Notes under the pieces: model-generated
Told to the model about the DNA's origin: nothing
The model's database searches: none
Seen by the model: the letters and a program-made list of their open reading frames with translations, nothing else
Program-made: the position numbers and the translations under genes
Shown: positions 6,950 to 15,600 of the stretch, piece by piece
Position numbering within the stretch: the first letter of the stretch is position 1
Layout: every line of letters starts with the position of its first letter
Origin: an uncultured Frankineae bacterium
Lineage (GTDB): Bacteria; Actinomycetota; Actinomycetes; Mycobacteriales; SCTD01
NCBI GenBank assembly: GCA_902805775.1
Contig: CADCUB010000009.1
Coordinates: 1-54,738, forward strand
Reading direction: 5' to 3'
DNA: 54,738 nt

Positions 6950-8533
6950 ATGGACGACCAGGCTGGCCACCCGCGGCGCTGGTGGATCCTGTCCGTACTG
7001 GTGTTGAGCCTGGTCGTCGTCGGCTTGGACACGCTGATCCTCAACGTCGCGCTGCCGACGCTGCAGCGCGACCTCGGAGCGACGGGTTCGGACCTGCAGT
7101 GGACGGTCGACTCGTACGCCCTGGCGTTCGGCGGGCTCCTGCTGCTCGCCGGCGGGCTCGGGGACCGCTTCGGCCGCCGGCTCATGCTCACTCTCGGCCT
7201 GGTCGCGTTCGGCGCCACGTCGGTGGTGGCCGCGCTGTCGACGTCCATCGACGCCCTCATCGCCGCCCGCGTCGGCATGGGCGTCGGAGCGGCGCTGATC
7301 ATGCCGGCGACCCTGTCGATCATCAAGATCGTCTTCGCGCCGGCCGAGCAGGGCCGGGCGATCGCGATCTGGGCCGGCGGCGCCTCGGTCGGCATCCCGC
7401 TCGGGCCGGTCGTCGGGGGGGTGCTCCTCGAGCACTACTCGTGGGCGTCGGTCTTCTGGATCAACGTGCCGGTCGTCCTGGTCGCCCTCGTCGCCGGCCT
7501 GCTGCTGATCCCCGAGTCGCGCGACGGCTCCGGAGCCCGGCTGGACCTGCCCGGCGCAGCCCTGAGCACCGCCGGACTGGCCACCCTGGTGTACGCGATC
7601 ATCGAGGCGCCCGTCCACGGCTGGACCTCAGCGACGACGCTGGGCTCGATCGCCGCGTCGGCCGTGCTGCTGGGCTGCTTCTGGGTCTGGCAGCAGCGCA
7701 CGGCCAGCCCGCTGCTGCCGCCCAGCCTGGTCCGCGACCGGCGCGTCGGCGGCAGCGTCGTCGTCATCGCCGTCCTGGCGTTCGCGCTCTACGGCGTGCT
7801 GTTCAGCCTCACCCAGTACCTGCAGTTCGTCCTGCGGTACGAGCCGCTCGAGGCCGGCCTGCGCCTGCTCCCGATCATCGCGATCGTCGCCGCTGCACCG
7901 CTGGGTGTGGTGCTGGTGCGGCGCGCCGGCTTCCACCGCACCGCCGCCCTCGGGATCGCCGCCGTCGCGATCGCCGCCGGCCTGGTCGCCTCCCTCGACG
8001 TCGACACCCCAGGGCAGGCGCTGCTCGCGGTCGCCGCCATCGGCGTCGGCCTCGGCTTCGCCCTGCCGCCGGCCAGCGACGCCATCCTGGCCGCGACCCC
8101 GCCCGACAAGGCCGGCGTCGGCTCGGCCCTCACGGACGCCGCACTGCAGGTCGGCGGCTCGCTCGGTGTCGCCGTGCTGGGCAGCGTGCTCGTCGACGAG
8201 TACCGCGACGCCGTCGCCCCGTCCCTCACCGCGCTGCCCGAGCCCGCCGCCGCCGCGGTCACCGACAGCGTCGCCGCCGCCCAGCCGGTGGCCCAGCAGC
8301 TCCCGACCGAGGCCGGCGAGTCGTTGCTCGCGGCCGTCGCACAGGCGTTCGTCGACGGGCAGCAGGCCGCCATGACCGTCGCGGTCGGCGTCGCGGTCCT
8401 CGGCATCGTCATCGCCCGGACAGTGCTCCCGCGGCGCGTGCAGCCGGCTCCGTCGGACGGCGCGACCGGCGGCGGCACTCCCCGGCCTGCCGCCCTGTCC
8501 GGCGCGCCAGGGACCACGACGACCTCGGCCTGA
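6950..8533 (+). CDS. MFS transporter, DHA2 (14-TM drug:H+ antiporter) family
   Basis: This protein has 527 residues, the same length as the first MFS protein in the window, with about 14 hydrophobic segments. The first contains LDTLILNVALPTL (about 24-36). It has a DRFGRR loop at about 73-78 and an IPLGPVVGG motif C-like segment. It is clearly homologous to the first MFS, so the two modules could be an old duplication, though the protein sequences are well diverged. The ABM-fold and SCP2 genes follow in the same direction and may be co-transcribed. Confidence 0.93.
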   Translation: MDDQAGHPRRWWILSVLVLSLVVVGLDTLILNVALPTLQRDLGATGSDLQWTVDSYALAFGGLLLLAGGLGDRFGRRLMLTLGLVAFGATSVVAALSTSIDALIAARVGMGVGAALIMPATLSIIKIVFAPAEQGRAIAIWAGGASVGIPLGPVVGGVLLEHYSWASVFWINVPVVLVALVAGLLLIPESRDGSGARLDLPGAALSTAGLATLVYAIIEAPVHGWTSATTLGSIAASAVLLGCFWVWQQRTASPLLPPSLVRDRRVGGSVVVIAVLAFALYGVLFSLTQYLQFVLRYEPLEAGLRLLPIIAIVAAAPLGVVLVRRAGFHRTAALGIAAVAIAAGLVASLDVDTPGQALLAVAAIGVGLGFALPPASDAILAATPPDKAGVGSALTDAALQVGGSLGVAVLGSVLVDEYRDAVAPSLTALPEPAAAAVTDSVAAAQPVAQQLPTEAGESLLAAVAQAFVDGQQAAMTVAVGVAVLGIVIARTVLPRRVQPAPSDGATGGGTPRPAALSGAPGTTTTSA

Positions 8534-8613
8534 CGCCGTCAGGACCAGGCGCACCACCGGCCGTGCGGCCGCCGCACGCGCCGTCATCCGTCACGACCAG
8601 CCGGAGGACCGCC

Positions 8614-9297
8614 ATGACACGCACCAGCACGACCGGGCCGACGACGCGCATCCAGCTCGACGCCCCGTCCCTGACCACCATCACCTTCCTGCACGTCGAC
8701 CCGTCCGAGCAGGACTCGGCGGTCGACCTCGCCGCCGACGCAGCGACACGCATGACCCGGGCCGCCGGACCCGGAGTGCTCAACGTGCTCCGGTCGCTCG
8801 ACGGCAGCCGCATCTGCCTCTACGGGCAGTGGGACGACGTGGCAGCGCTGCGCGCCGCCGACGCAGCCCCCGGCGTCCCCGAGCTGCACGACCGGGCCCG
8901 CGCGCTCGCCGACAACGACGTCCGACCACGCCTGTTCACCGTCGTCTACGCCGACGACCGCAGCCCAGGCGGCGTCAGCGTCATCAGCCCGTCCTACGCC
9001 GGCGCGATCTTCATCAACGAGATCACCACCCAGCCGGCCACCCAGGCCCGCCTGCTCGAGCTCGTCATCGCCAACAACGAACGGCAGTCCCTGAGCACCC
9101 CCGGCTACCGGTCGGCGAACTTCCACCGGAGCACCGACGGCGAGCGCGCCGTCAACTACTCGCTCTGGGACAGCCCGGAGGACTGCATCGACGCGATCAG
9201 CCGGATGGCCGACATGGACGAGAACCTCGAGGAGACCGTCGAGATCGCCGAGCCCGACTTCCGCTTCTACGCCCTCGCCCACGCCGTCAGCAGCTGA
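8614..9297 (+). CDS. tandem antibiotic biosynthesis monooxygenase (ABM)-fold protein
   Basis: This protein has 227 residues from ATG 8614, with GGAGGA upstream. Two dimeric alpha-beta barrel (ABM-type) units are visible, at about residues 10-110 and 118-222. Each has a beta-strand start (ITFLHVDP; GAIFINEI), an Arg-Leu-rich helix and a strand pair ending in a YGQWDD- or NYSLWDS-like motif. Single ABM domains oxidise quinone-like substrates or bind small ligands without cofactor. Tandem forms are known but usually uncharacterised. It lies 80 bp after the second MFS gene, suggesting a shared role in handling the exported compound, which is inference. Confidence 0.75.
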   Translation: MTRTSTTGPTTRIQLDAPSLTTITFLHVDPSEQDSAVDLAADAATRMTRAAGPGVLNVLRSLDGSRICLYGQWDDVAALRAADAAPGVPELHDRARALADNDVRPRLFTVVYADDRSPGGVSVISPSYAGAIFINEITTQPATQARLLELVIANNERQSLSTPGYRSANFHRSTDGERAVNYSLWDSPEDCIDAISRMADMDENLEETVEIAEPDFRFYALAHAVSS

Positions 9298-9335
9298 GCC
9301 ACCCGTCCGCACTCCCCACCGACAGGAGCACCACC

Positions 9336-9683
9336 ATGACCACCCCCACCGACTCCACCAGCTACGACGCCGCTGTCCAGCGGCTCCGCTCCCGGCTCAC
9401 CGCCGACACCCTCCAGCGGATCGGCGCCGTCTACGCCTTCCACTTCGAGGACGGGACCAGCGCCACCCTCGACGGGCGCGGCGCCCACGGCTCGGGCTAC
9501 CTCGAGGACGCCCCCGACACACTGGGGCTGACCCCCGACTTCGAGGTCACCCTGACCCGCGAGGACTTCGCTCAGCTCGTCTTCGGCGAGCTCCACCCCA
9601 TGGCCGGCATGGCCACCGGCCGCATGCGCCTGAAGGGGTCGATCAGGCAGGCCATCACGCTCGACCGGCTGCTCGAGGACTGA
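9336..9683 (+). CDS. SCP2 sterol-binding domain protein
   Basis: This protein has 115 residues from ATG 9336 (ACAGGAGC upstream). It has the SCP2 layout: an N-terminal helix, then strands AVYAFHFEDG and ATLDGRG. Next comes FEVTLTREDFAQLVFGELHPMAG, and then the conserved ending MATGRMRLKGSIRQAITLDRLL. Such domains bind lipids or long-chain acyl compounds in a hydrophobic tunnel. It sits 38 bp after the ABM-fold gene and before a strong terminator, so MFS, ABM and SCP2 probably form one unit. It could present a hydrophobic ligand, but this is not shown. Confidence 0.85.
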   Translation: MTTPTDSTSYDAAVQRLRSRLTADTLQRIGAVYAFHFEDGTSATLDGRGAHGSGYLEDAPDTLGLTPDFEVTLTREDFAQLVFGELHPMAGMATGRMRLKGSIRQAITLDRLLED

Positions 9684-9695
9684 GGTGCCGAGGCC

Positions 9696-9729
9696 GTCCC
9701 CGGAGCCGTCACCCGGCCGCTCCGGGGAC
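9696..9729. terminator. stem-loop terminator between convergent genes
   Basis: A perfect 11-bp stem (GTCCCCGGAGC / GCTCCGGGGAC) with a 12-nt loop begins 13 bp after the SCP2 stop. It lies between the convergent SCP2 and SDR genes. There is no U-tract, as usual for GC-rich actinobacteria. Confidence 0.6.
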
Positions 9730-9819
9730 TGCCTCGTCCGTCCTGAGACGCGACTGCCTGTCCTCCTGCGGTGCTCCCTGCCTGCTGCGCGGCGCGTGTC
9801 CGCGCGGGCGAGCCTCGGC

Positions 9820-10560
9820 TCAGGACATGCCGCCGTCGACGACCAGCTCGTGGCCGAGGACGAAGCTGGCCTCGTGCGAGAGCAGGAACGCTGCGGTGGC
9901 GGCGATCTCGTCCGCCGTGCCGAAGCGGCCGAGCGGCACCTGCCCGAGCACGGTCGTGGCGAACGCCTCGATCTCCTGCGCCCCCAGACCGGTCGCGCCG
10001 AAGAAGCCGGTGTCGACCGGTCCTGGGGAGATGGCGTTCACCCGGACACCCCGGGCGGCGAGCTCACCGGCCGCGGAGCGCATCGCCGAACGGACGGCGC
10101 CCTTGGTCGCGGCGTACACCGAGGCGCCCGGCATCATCAGGCCGTTCACCACGCTGGTGTTGAACAGCACGGCAGCGCTGGGCGCCAGCGCGCTGTCCAG
10201 TGCGGCGAGCTGCAGCAGCGGCCCACGGACGTTGATCGCGAACTGACGGTCGACCTCCTGCGGCTCGGCTGCCCCGACGGGGGCGAAGGCGCCGAGGCCG
10301 GCGTTGAGGAACAGCGCGTCGACGCGGCCGTCGAGGTGGAGGTCCACCGCCTCACGGAGCCGGCGGCCGGTGTCGGGGTCGGCGGCGTCGTCCAGCACCG
10401 CGGTGATCCCCTCGGCCTCCCCGATGGTCGTCAGCCGCGCGACATCGCGACCGGTGACCAGGACGCGGGCGCCCTCGTCGCGCAGGCGCAGGGCGGTGGC
10501 CCGGCCGATGCCGGACGTGCCCCCGGTGACCACGGCGTGCTTGCCGGTGAAGCGGGTCAT
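9820..10560 (-). CDS. SDR family oxidoreductase
   Basis: This protein has 246 residues from ATG 10560. Classical SDR motifs are all present: the NAD(P)-binding TGGTSGIG at about 13-20, LNAGLG in place of NNAG at about 85-90, a catalytic Ser in the FNTSVVNG strand, and YAATK with catalytic Tyr/Lys near 150-154. The ending GHELVVDGGMS is typical. An Arg after the first strand (TGRD) suggests NADP(H), which is inference. It is transcribed with or next to the TetR gene at 10633. Confidence 0.9.
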   Translation of the reverse strand: MTRFTGKHAVVTGGTSGIGRATALRLRDEGARVLVTGRDVARLTTIGEAEGITAVLDDAADPDTGRRLREAVDLHLDGRVDALFLNAGLGAFAPVGAAEPQEVDRQFAINVRGPLLQLAALDSALAPSAAVLFNTSVVNGLMMPGASVYAATKGAVRSAMRSAAGELAARGVRVNAISPGPVDTGFFGATGLGAQEIEAFATTVLGQVPLGRFGTADEIAATAAFLLSHEASFVLGHELVVDGGMS

Positions 10561-10576
10561 GACGGTCTCCCTGTTG

Positions 10577-10591
10577 TAGAACGTACGCTTC
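10577..10591. promoter_or_regulatory. candidate TetR operator upstream of the SDR gene
   Basis: TAGAACGTACGCTTC contains the perfect core CGTACG with partly matching flanks (A.CGTACG.T). It lies 17-31 bp upstream of the SDR start, in the 72-bp gap behind the TetR gene. Sites of the TAGAACGnnCGTTCTA type are common for TetR regulators of this SDR-linked class. Here the right arm is imperfect. Confidence 0.45.
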
Positions 10592-10632
10592 CCAATCCGG
10601 GCAGCGCTGAGCGGTTCTCCGTGCGGTGGGAC

Positions 10633-11208
10633 TCAGGTGAGGGCGCGCAGCGCCAGGTCGAGGGTCGAGCGGGCGGCGTCGCGGCTGACGCCCTTGCGGG
10701 CGTCGACCTGCAGGCCGACGACGGTCGTGAGCAGCAGCCGCGCGCCGGCCGCCGGGTCGACGCGCAGGTCGCCCTCCGCGACGGCGCGCCGGATGGCGTC
10801 GGCGAGCACGGCCCGCAGCCGCTCGTCGTGCCGGCGCAGTCGCGCACGCGCCTGCTCGTCGCGCTCGGCCAGCTCGACCGCGCAGACCACGGCGTAGCAG
10901 CCGCGGGTGGGTCCGCAGTCGCTGGCGGCGTCCGCCGCGCCGGTCAGCCAGGCGCGCAGCCCGGCGAGTCCGGTCGGGGCGTCGTCCAGCGTCCGGCGCA
11001 CCTGCTCGTACGACGTCTCGAGGTAGTCCTGCAGCGTGCGGTCGGTCAGGCCCGCCTTGGAGCCGAAGGCCTTGTACAGGCTGCCGGTGCTGAGTCCCGT
11101 CGCCGTCGACAGGTCGGTGATGGAGGTCGCGGCGACGCCACCGCTCCAGAAGGCGTTGCGCGCCTTCTCCACCACCTGCGCCTCGTCGAACTCCCTGGGC
11201 CTGCCCAC
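10633..11208 (-). CDS. TetR family transcriptional regulator
   Basis: This protein has 191 residues. It begins with GRPREFDEAQVVEKA and the helix-turn-helix reads LSTATGLSTGSLYKAFGSKAGL (about 33-54). In the ligand domain it has DCGPTRGCYAV, the GC(Y/F) motif frequent in this TetR subfamily, which often controls an adjacent oxidoreductase gene. It lies upstream of the SDR gene in the same direction, so it likely regulates itself and the SDR. Confidence 0.9.
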   Translation of the reverse strand: MGRPREFDEAQVVEKARNAFWSGGVAATSITDLSTATGLSTGSLYKAFGSKAGLTDRTLQDYLETSYEQVRRTLDDAPTGLAGLRAWLTGAADAASDCGPTRGCYAVVCAVELAERDEQARARLRRHDERLRAVLADAIRRAVAEGDLRVDPAAGARLLLTTVVGLQVDARKGVSRDAARSTLDLALRALT

Positions 11209-11416
11209 GCGCCGACGCTAGCACGGATGGGGAACGACCGCTCCACAACGTCGCTCCGGCCGCACGCCGAACGCCCGCCCTGTCGGCGGTCCACCTGCCT
11301 GCGCGTCGGCCGTGGGTCCGCGCCTGCCGTGTCCGTGCCGGCGCTCGACCGGAAGCGCGAACTACCTGCGCGCCTTCCGCGCACTCCCCGCTCCCCGTCC
11401 GGGCGACAGTGGCGGT

Positions 11417-12733
11417 GTGCCGACGACGCTGCCGCCGCCCCCCGTGGTCCCGGACCGTGAGCGGGGCGGGATGCCCGACCCGGACTCCGACCTGCTGCGC
11501 TTCCTGGAGGCCGTTGCCGCACACGGCGACGTCGTCGCCTTCTCCCTCGGTGGGCGCGAGCGGGTGCTCGTCAACGACGGCACCTTCGTCGCACGCTTCC
11601 TGCAGGAGGCGGGTGACGAGACCCGCCGCGCGCCGATCAACCTCGCCACGGCCGTCGTGACCGGGGACGGCCTGCTCAGCAGCGAGCAGCCGCGGTGGCA
11701 GCCGCGCCGCAGGGTGGTGCAGCGCGGCCTGTCGCCCCGGCAGGTCCGAGGGCACCTGCGCCTGCTCGCCGACAACACGACCAGGTGGTTGACGGGGGTC
11801 CTCGACGACGGCGAGGTCGACCTGGCCGCGCGCGTCGGGGAGCTCACGCTGGACAACCTCGGCGATGCGGTCTTCGCCGCGGACTTCCGCCCCGTCCGGC
11901 CGCTGCTGTCGCGCGTGCTGGCCGGGGTGCTGAGCACGGCGGCGGCCGCGAACAGCGGGCGGGTCGACCAGGCGGCGCAGGAGCGGCTGCACGCCGACGT
12001 GGTGGAGCTGGACGCGCACCTCGCGCGGCTGATCGCGCAGCGGTCCGGCCCTGCGACCGGCGCCGGGGACGTCCTGAGCGTGCTGGTGGAGGCCGGTCGC
12101 CGCGACGACGACGTCTTCAGCGAGCGCTGGGTGCGGGACGAGGCGCTGACCCTGATCGTCGCCGGCCACGACACGACGGCGCTGCTGACGACGATGGCGC
12201 TGTCCCTGCTCGCGCGCCACCCCGACGTGCACCGGGCGCTGCGGCGGGAGCTGCGGGCGGCCCGGAACGCCGGGGTCCCTGACGAGGAGCTGTGCGAGCA
12301 GGTGCCGCTGGTGCGGCTGGTCCTGCAGGAGGCCCTGCGGCTCTACCCGCCCGTCCCGGTGCTGCACCGGGTGGCGACGCAGGCGCTCGACGTCGGAGGG
12401 CACACGGTGGCCGCCGGGTGCATCCTGGTCTTCTGCCCGTGGGTGCAGCACCGCGATCCGCGCAGCTTCCCGGAGCCGCTCGTCTTCGACCCGTGGCGGT
12501 TCTCGGAGCAGCGCCGGGCGTCGGTGGGTGCTGCGTACCTGCCCTTCGGCGGCGGGCGGCGGATGTGCGCCGGCAACCACCTGGCCACCCTGCAGGCCGC
12601 GATGATCGTGTGTCTGGTGACGCTGCTCGCCGACGTCGAGACGGCGCAGGCCGAGCCCCGGCTGGAGTACGCGGTGAGCCTGCGCCTGCCGGACGGCCTG
12701 CCCGCGCGCGTCCGCAGCGCTCGTCGTCCGTGA
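11417..12733 (+). CDS. cytochrome P450
   Basis: This protein has 438 residues from GTG 11417; a longer frame from 11312 exists but the added residues look non-coding. The I-helix oxygen-activation motif AGHDTT is at 249-254, the K-helix ExxR is at 305-308 (EALRLYPP follows the long-chain P450 pattern), and the heme loop FGGGRRMCAG has its Cys at 384. The YPP/PW pattern recalls CYP102-, CYP4- and CYP110-like enzymes acting on fatty or terpenoid substrates, which is inference. The redox partner is not encoded next to it. An AraC regulator follows 52 bp downstream. Confidence 0.93.
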   Translation: MPTTLPPPPVVPDRERGGMPDPDSDLLRFLEAVAAHGDVVAFSLGGRERVLVNDGTFVARFLQEAGDETRRAPINLATAVVTGDGLLSSEQPRWQPRRRVVQRGLSPRQVRGHLRLLADNTTRWLTGVLDDGEVDLAARVGELTLDNLGDAVFAADFRPVRPLLSRVLAGVLSTAAAANSGRVDQAAQERLHADVVELDAHLARLIAQRSGPATGAGDVLSVLVEAGRRDDDVFSERWVRDEALTLIVAGHDTTALLTTMALSLLARHPDVHRALRRELRAARNAGVPDEELCEQVPLVRLVLQEALRLYPPVPVLHRVATQALDVGGHTVAAGCILVFCPWVQHRDPRSFPEPLVFDPWRFSEQRRASVGAAYLPFGGGRRMCAGNHLATLQAAMIVCLVTLLADVETAQAEPRLEYAVSLRLPDGLPARVRSARRP

Positions 12734-12785
12734 CGCCGACGGGCGGCCAGGCGTGCGAGGCTGACCGCTCGTCCCTGGAGGACCC

Positions 12786-13616
12786 GTGCCGACCGCCGTG
12801 CTCGAGACCCTGCCGATCCCCGCCGGTCAGGCAGGACGTGTCTGGCGCTACCGCACCGTGCCCGGCCGCGTCGACCGGCCGCACCGCCACCTCGAGCTGG
12901 AGCTGAACCTCGTCCTCTCGGGCACCGCACGCTACGAGGTCGACGGGGCAGCGATCGACCTCGTCCCCGGGGACGGGCTGCTGCTGTGGCCCCGCCACGG
13001 GCACGTCCTGCGCGAGCAGACCCGCGACTTCTCGATGTGGATCGTCGTCGTCGGTCCCGCGTTGCTCGAACGCATCTGCACCTCGCCGGCGACCGCCGCC
13101 CTGCGCGACCCCGTCGGTCCGGAGCGACCGCTGCACTGGCGCACCGACGTGTCACAGGTCGGCCTGCTCGATGCGCTGCTGACCACGCTGACGGCGCCCC
13201 TCGACGAGGCGCTGCACGCCGCGGCGCTCGGGCACGTGCTGCTCGCCGCGTGCTCGACCGCCGCGGGCCGGCCCGGCCCGGTCCCGCGGAGCTGCGCGCA
13301 CGACGCCCGCCGGCTGCTCGACGACGGCGCCTCGGACTGGACGGTGCCGCGGCTGGCGAGGGCGGTCGGGACGAGCCCGGGCACCCTCGCCCGCGCGTTC
13401 CGCCAGGCCTACGGGCGCACGCTCGTGCAGTACCGGCACGAGGTGCAGGTCGCGCGGATGCGCGCCGCGTACGGCGACGGGCACCGCGCCACCCTCCAGG
13501 AGGCGGCAGCACGCGCCGGCTTCGGCAGCTACTCGCAGTTCCACCGCGTCTTCACCCGCCTGCACGGCTGCTCGCCGCGCGAGTACGCCCGTCAGGTGGC
13601 CGTCTCCCGTCCGTGA
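12786..13616 (+). CDS. AraC family transcriptional regulator
   Basis: This protein has 276 residues from GTG 12786 (TGGAGGACC upstream). The N-terminal cupin ligand domain has PHRHLELELNLVLSG (about 32-46) and PGDGLLLWPRHGH. The C-terminal double helix-turn-helix is at about 165-270: WTVPRLARAVGTSPGTLARAFRQ, then AARAGFGSYSQFHRVFTRLHG. The ending SPREYAR is typical of the family. It lies directly after the P450 and is likely its activator, though this is not proven. It converges with the XRE gene with a 5-bp gap. Confidence 0.93.
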   Translation: MPTAVLETLPIPAGQAGRVWRYRTVPGRVDRPHRHLELELNLVLSGTARYEVDGAAIDLVPGDGLLLWPRHGHVLREQTRDFSMWIVVVGPALLERICTSPATAALRDPVGPERPLHWRTDVSQVGLLDALLTTLTAPLDEALHAAALGHVLLAACSTAAGRPGPVPRSCAHDARRLLDDGASDWTVPRLARAVGTSPGTLARAFRQAYGRTLVQYRHEVQVARMRAAYGDGHRATLQEAAARAGFGSYSQFHRVFTRLHGCSPREYARQVAVSRP

Positions 13617-13621
13617 CCCGG

Positions 13622-14434
13622 TCAGGCCAGCGGGCCGCCGGCCACGAGCCGGCGGCAGGCCGCGGCGGTGGCGTCGTCGACCGGGAACCACTGCTCGATC
13701 CGCAGCTCGTCGAGGGCGACGCTCTGAGGGGCCTGGAAGGCGGTGATGACCGCGACGAAGCGCAGGTCGTCCGCGCCCAGCCGCAGGTGGACGACCAGCG
13801 CGGGATCCGACGGCTGGTCGAGGTCGATCGTCCGCCAGCCGCCCGGGACCGTCGGCTGGGACAGGACGTCGTCGAGCAGCTCTCGCAGCGCACCGTCGTC
13901 CGGCGCCGCCAGGACCTCGCGCTGCACGCGCCGCAGCAGGCTCCGGCCGACCTCGTCGAAGTTGGCGATCCGCGGGTGCGCGCCGGCAGGGTCGAAGGTC
14001 GCGCGGGCCAGGTTCAGCGGCCCGGCGGCGTCGGGCACGAGCGCTGCGAGCAGCGCGCGCGCGCCGGCGTTGGCGCGCAGGACCTCGTAGGTGCGGTCGA
14101 CGGTCACGACGGGGAACGGCTCGGCGTGCGCCTCGATCAGCTCGAGGGCGCGTACGGCGACGGCTGGGAGCGCGGCGGACTCGGTGGCGTACCGGGCCGG
14201 ATGCCCTGAGGCGCGCAGCAGCCCGTCGACGTGCCGCAGCGGCACGTCGAGCGCCGCCGCGAGCCGCACGACCATCTCGGCGCTGGCCCGGGACCGGCCC
14301 GTCTCGAGGAAGCTGACGTGGCGGCTCGACACGTCGGCGGCCAGCGCCAGGTCGAGCTGGGACAGCCCCCGCCGGTGGCGCCAGTGCTTGAGCAGCGCGG
14401 GGAACAGCCCGGCCCGGGGATCGGCGTCGCGCAC
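13622..14434 (-). CDS. XRE-type regulator with MmyB-like ligand-binding domain
   Basis: This protein has 270 residues from GTG 14434, with GGAGGG upstream; the frame extends to 14494 but the extra residues look non-coding. The XRE helix-turn-helix at about 18-60 includes GLSQLDLALAADVSSRHVSFLETGRSRAS. Residues of about 90-265 match the MmyB-type domain (FPVVTVDRTYEVLRANAGA; HPRIANFDEVG), thought to bind fatty-acid-like ligands. Such regulators usually control an adjacent short-chain enzyme. Here the divergent alpha/beta hydrolase at 14547 is the natural target. Confidence 0.9.
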   Translation of the reverse strand: MRDADPRAGLFPALLKHWRHRRGLSQLDLALAADVSSRHVSFLETGRSRASAEMVVRLAAALDVPLRHVDGLLRASGHPARYATESAALPAVAVRALELIEAHAEPFPVVTVDRTYEVLRANAGARALLAALVPDAAGPLNLARATFDPAGAHPRIANFDEVGRSLLRRVQREVLAAPDDGALRELLDDVLSQPTVPGGWRTIDLDQPSDPALVVHLRLGADDLRFVAVITAFQAPQSVALDELRIEQWFPVDDATAAACRRLVAGGPLA

Positions 14435-14546
14435 GTCGGCCCTCCGGTGGTGACGGTGGCGCCCGACCGTAGGCGGATGACCGCGGCGGCGCACCTACCT
14501 GCGGAGGTCGTTGCGCCTGCGCCGGCGGCACCCGAGCCTGTCGGTC

Positions 14547-15428
14547 ATGACCCTCACCGCCACCGCTGCGACCGACCTGTTCCGCCGGCCCCCCGACCGG
14601 TACGTCGAGGTGGGCGGGGGAGCGGTCGCCGTCCGCACCGTCGGCACCGGGCCCGACGTCGTGCTCGTGCACGGCTGGCCGGTCAGCGGCGCGACCTTCC
14701 GCGGGCTGCTGCCGCACCTCACCGAGCAGCTCACCTGCCACGTGCTGGACCTCGTCGGCGCCGGCGACAGCCGCTTCGACCGCAGCACCCGGATCGACCT
14801 GGACCTGCACGTCCGCAGCGTCCGGGCCGTCCTGGACGACCTCGAGCTCACCGACGTCGCGCTGGTCGGTCACGACAGCGGCGGCCTGATCGCCCGGCAC
14901 GCGGTGGCCGGCGACCGCAGGCTGCGCGGGCTGGGGCTCATCGACACCGAGCAGCCGCAGGGGCTGGCGTGGCGCTTCCGGCTGTTCCTGGCAGCGGCGC
15001 GGCTGCCGGGATTCGCCGACCTGCTGGGCCGGGCGGTGCTGCGCCCCCGCCTGCGCCGCTCGCCCCTGCTGCTCGGTGACGCCTTCGCCGACCGCGCGCT
15101 GCTCGGCGGGGACTTCGAGGAGCTGCTGCTGCGGCCGCTGCACGACGACCCCGACCGGCGGTGGGCGGCGGGCCGGCTGGCTCGCACGTTCGACACGCGC
15201 CTGGTCGACCGGCTCGCCGAGGTGCACGCGGCGATCGACGCGCCCGTGCAGCTGGTGTGGGGAGAGCGGGACCCCTTCTTCCCGCTCGCCCGGGCGCGGG
15301 CGATGACGGCGGGCTTCCCCGACGCCCGCCTGCACGTCGTGCCGGGCGGCAAGCTCTTCGTCCACGAGGAGCACCCCGCACAGGTCGCCGGGGCGTTGCT
15401 CGCGGTGCTGCTGGGGCGGGGCCGCTGA
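14547..15428 (+). CDS. alpha/beta hydrolase with Asp nucleophile (epoxide hydrolase/haloalkane dehalogenase-like)
   Basis: This protein has 293 residues from ATG 14547. The oxyanion loop is HGWPVSG, the nucleophile elbow is GHDSGG with Asp in place of the usual Ser, and the acid is in GERDPFFP. The catalytic His is in HEEHP near the end. An Asp nucleophile is the hallmark of epoxide hydrolases, haloalkane dehalogenases and fluoroacetate dehalogenases. It is divergent from the XRE/MmyB regulator. The substrate could be an epoxide made by the nearby P450, which is inference. Confidence 0.88.
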   Translation: MTLTATAATDLFRRPPDRYVEVGGGAVAVRTVGTGPDVVLVHGWPVSGATFRGLLPHLTEQLTCHVLDLVGAGDSRFDRSTRIDLDLHVRSVRAVLDDLELTDVALVGHDSGGLIARHAVAGDRRLRGLGLIDTEQPQGLAWRFRLFLAAARLPGFADLLGRAVLRPRLRRSPLLLGDAFADRALLGGDFEELLLRPLHDDPDRRWAAGRLARTFDTRLVDRLAEVHAAIDAPVQLVWGERDPFFPLARARAMTAGFPDARLHVVPGGKLFVHEEHPAQVAGALLAVLLGRGR

Positions 15429-15560
15429 CGGCTGGACTGCGCGGTCGGCGGGTGCGTCCTGCCGCACCGCCCAGGGTCGCGACCTGACCGCCCGCCCTGC
15501 GGCGAGCGGGAGACGGCGATCGGGTAGACCTGCAGCACTCCGAGGACCCGCGCGCTCTCG

Positions 15561-15578
15561 CGGCGGCGGCGGCGGCGG
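15561..15578. repeat. CGG trinucleotide repeat upstream of hydrolase gene
   Basis: Six perfect CGG units are followed by a purine-rich stretch (GGAGGGGGAGGCGGAGG) that runs up to the GTG start at 15601. The purine stretch doubles as an over-strong ribosome-binding region. Slippage in the repeat could change spacing to upstream promoter elements, which is inference. Confidence 0.6.
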
Positions 15579-15600
15579 CGGAGGGGGAGGCGGAGGCGGC

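Noticed and set aside
8614-13616. Natural-product biosynthetic cluster (ABM protein, P450, MFS, regulators)
   Set aside because: No polyketide, peptide or terpene synthase genes are in the window.
13152-15467. 771-codon minus-strand open frame
   Set aside because: It lies opposite the AraC gene and alpha/beta hydrolase and through the XRE region, with no family motif; it is a shadow frame.
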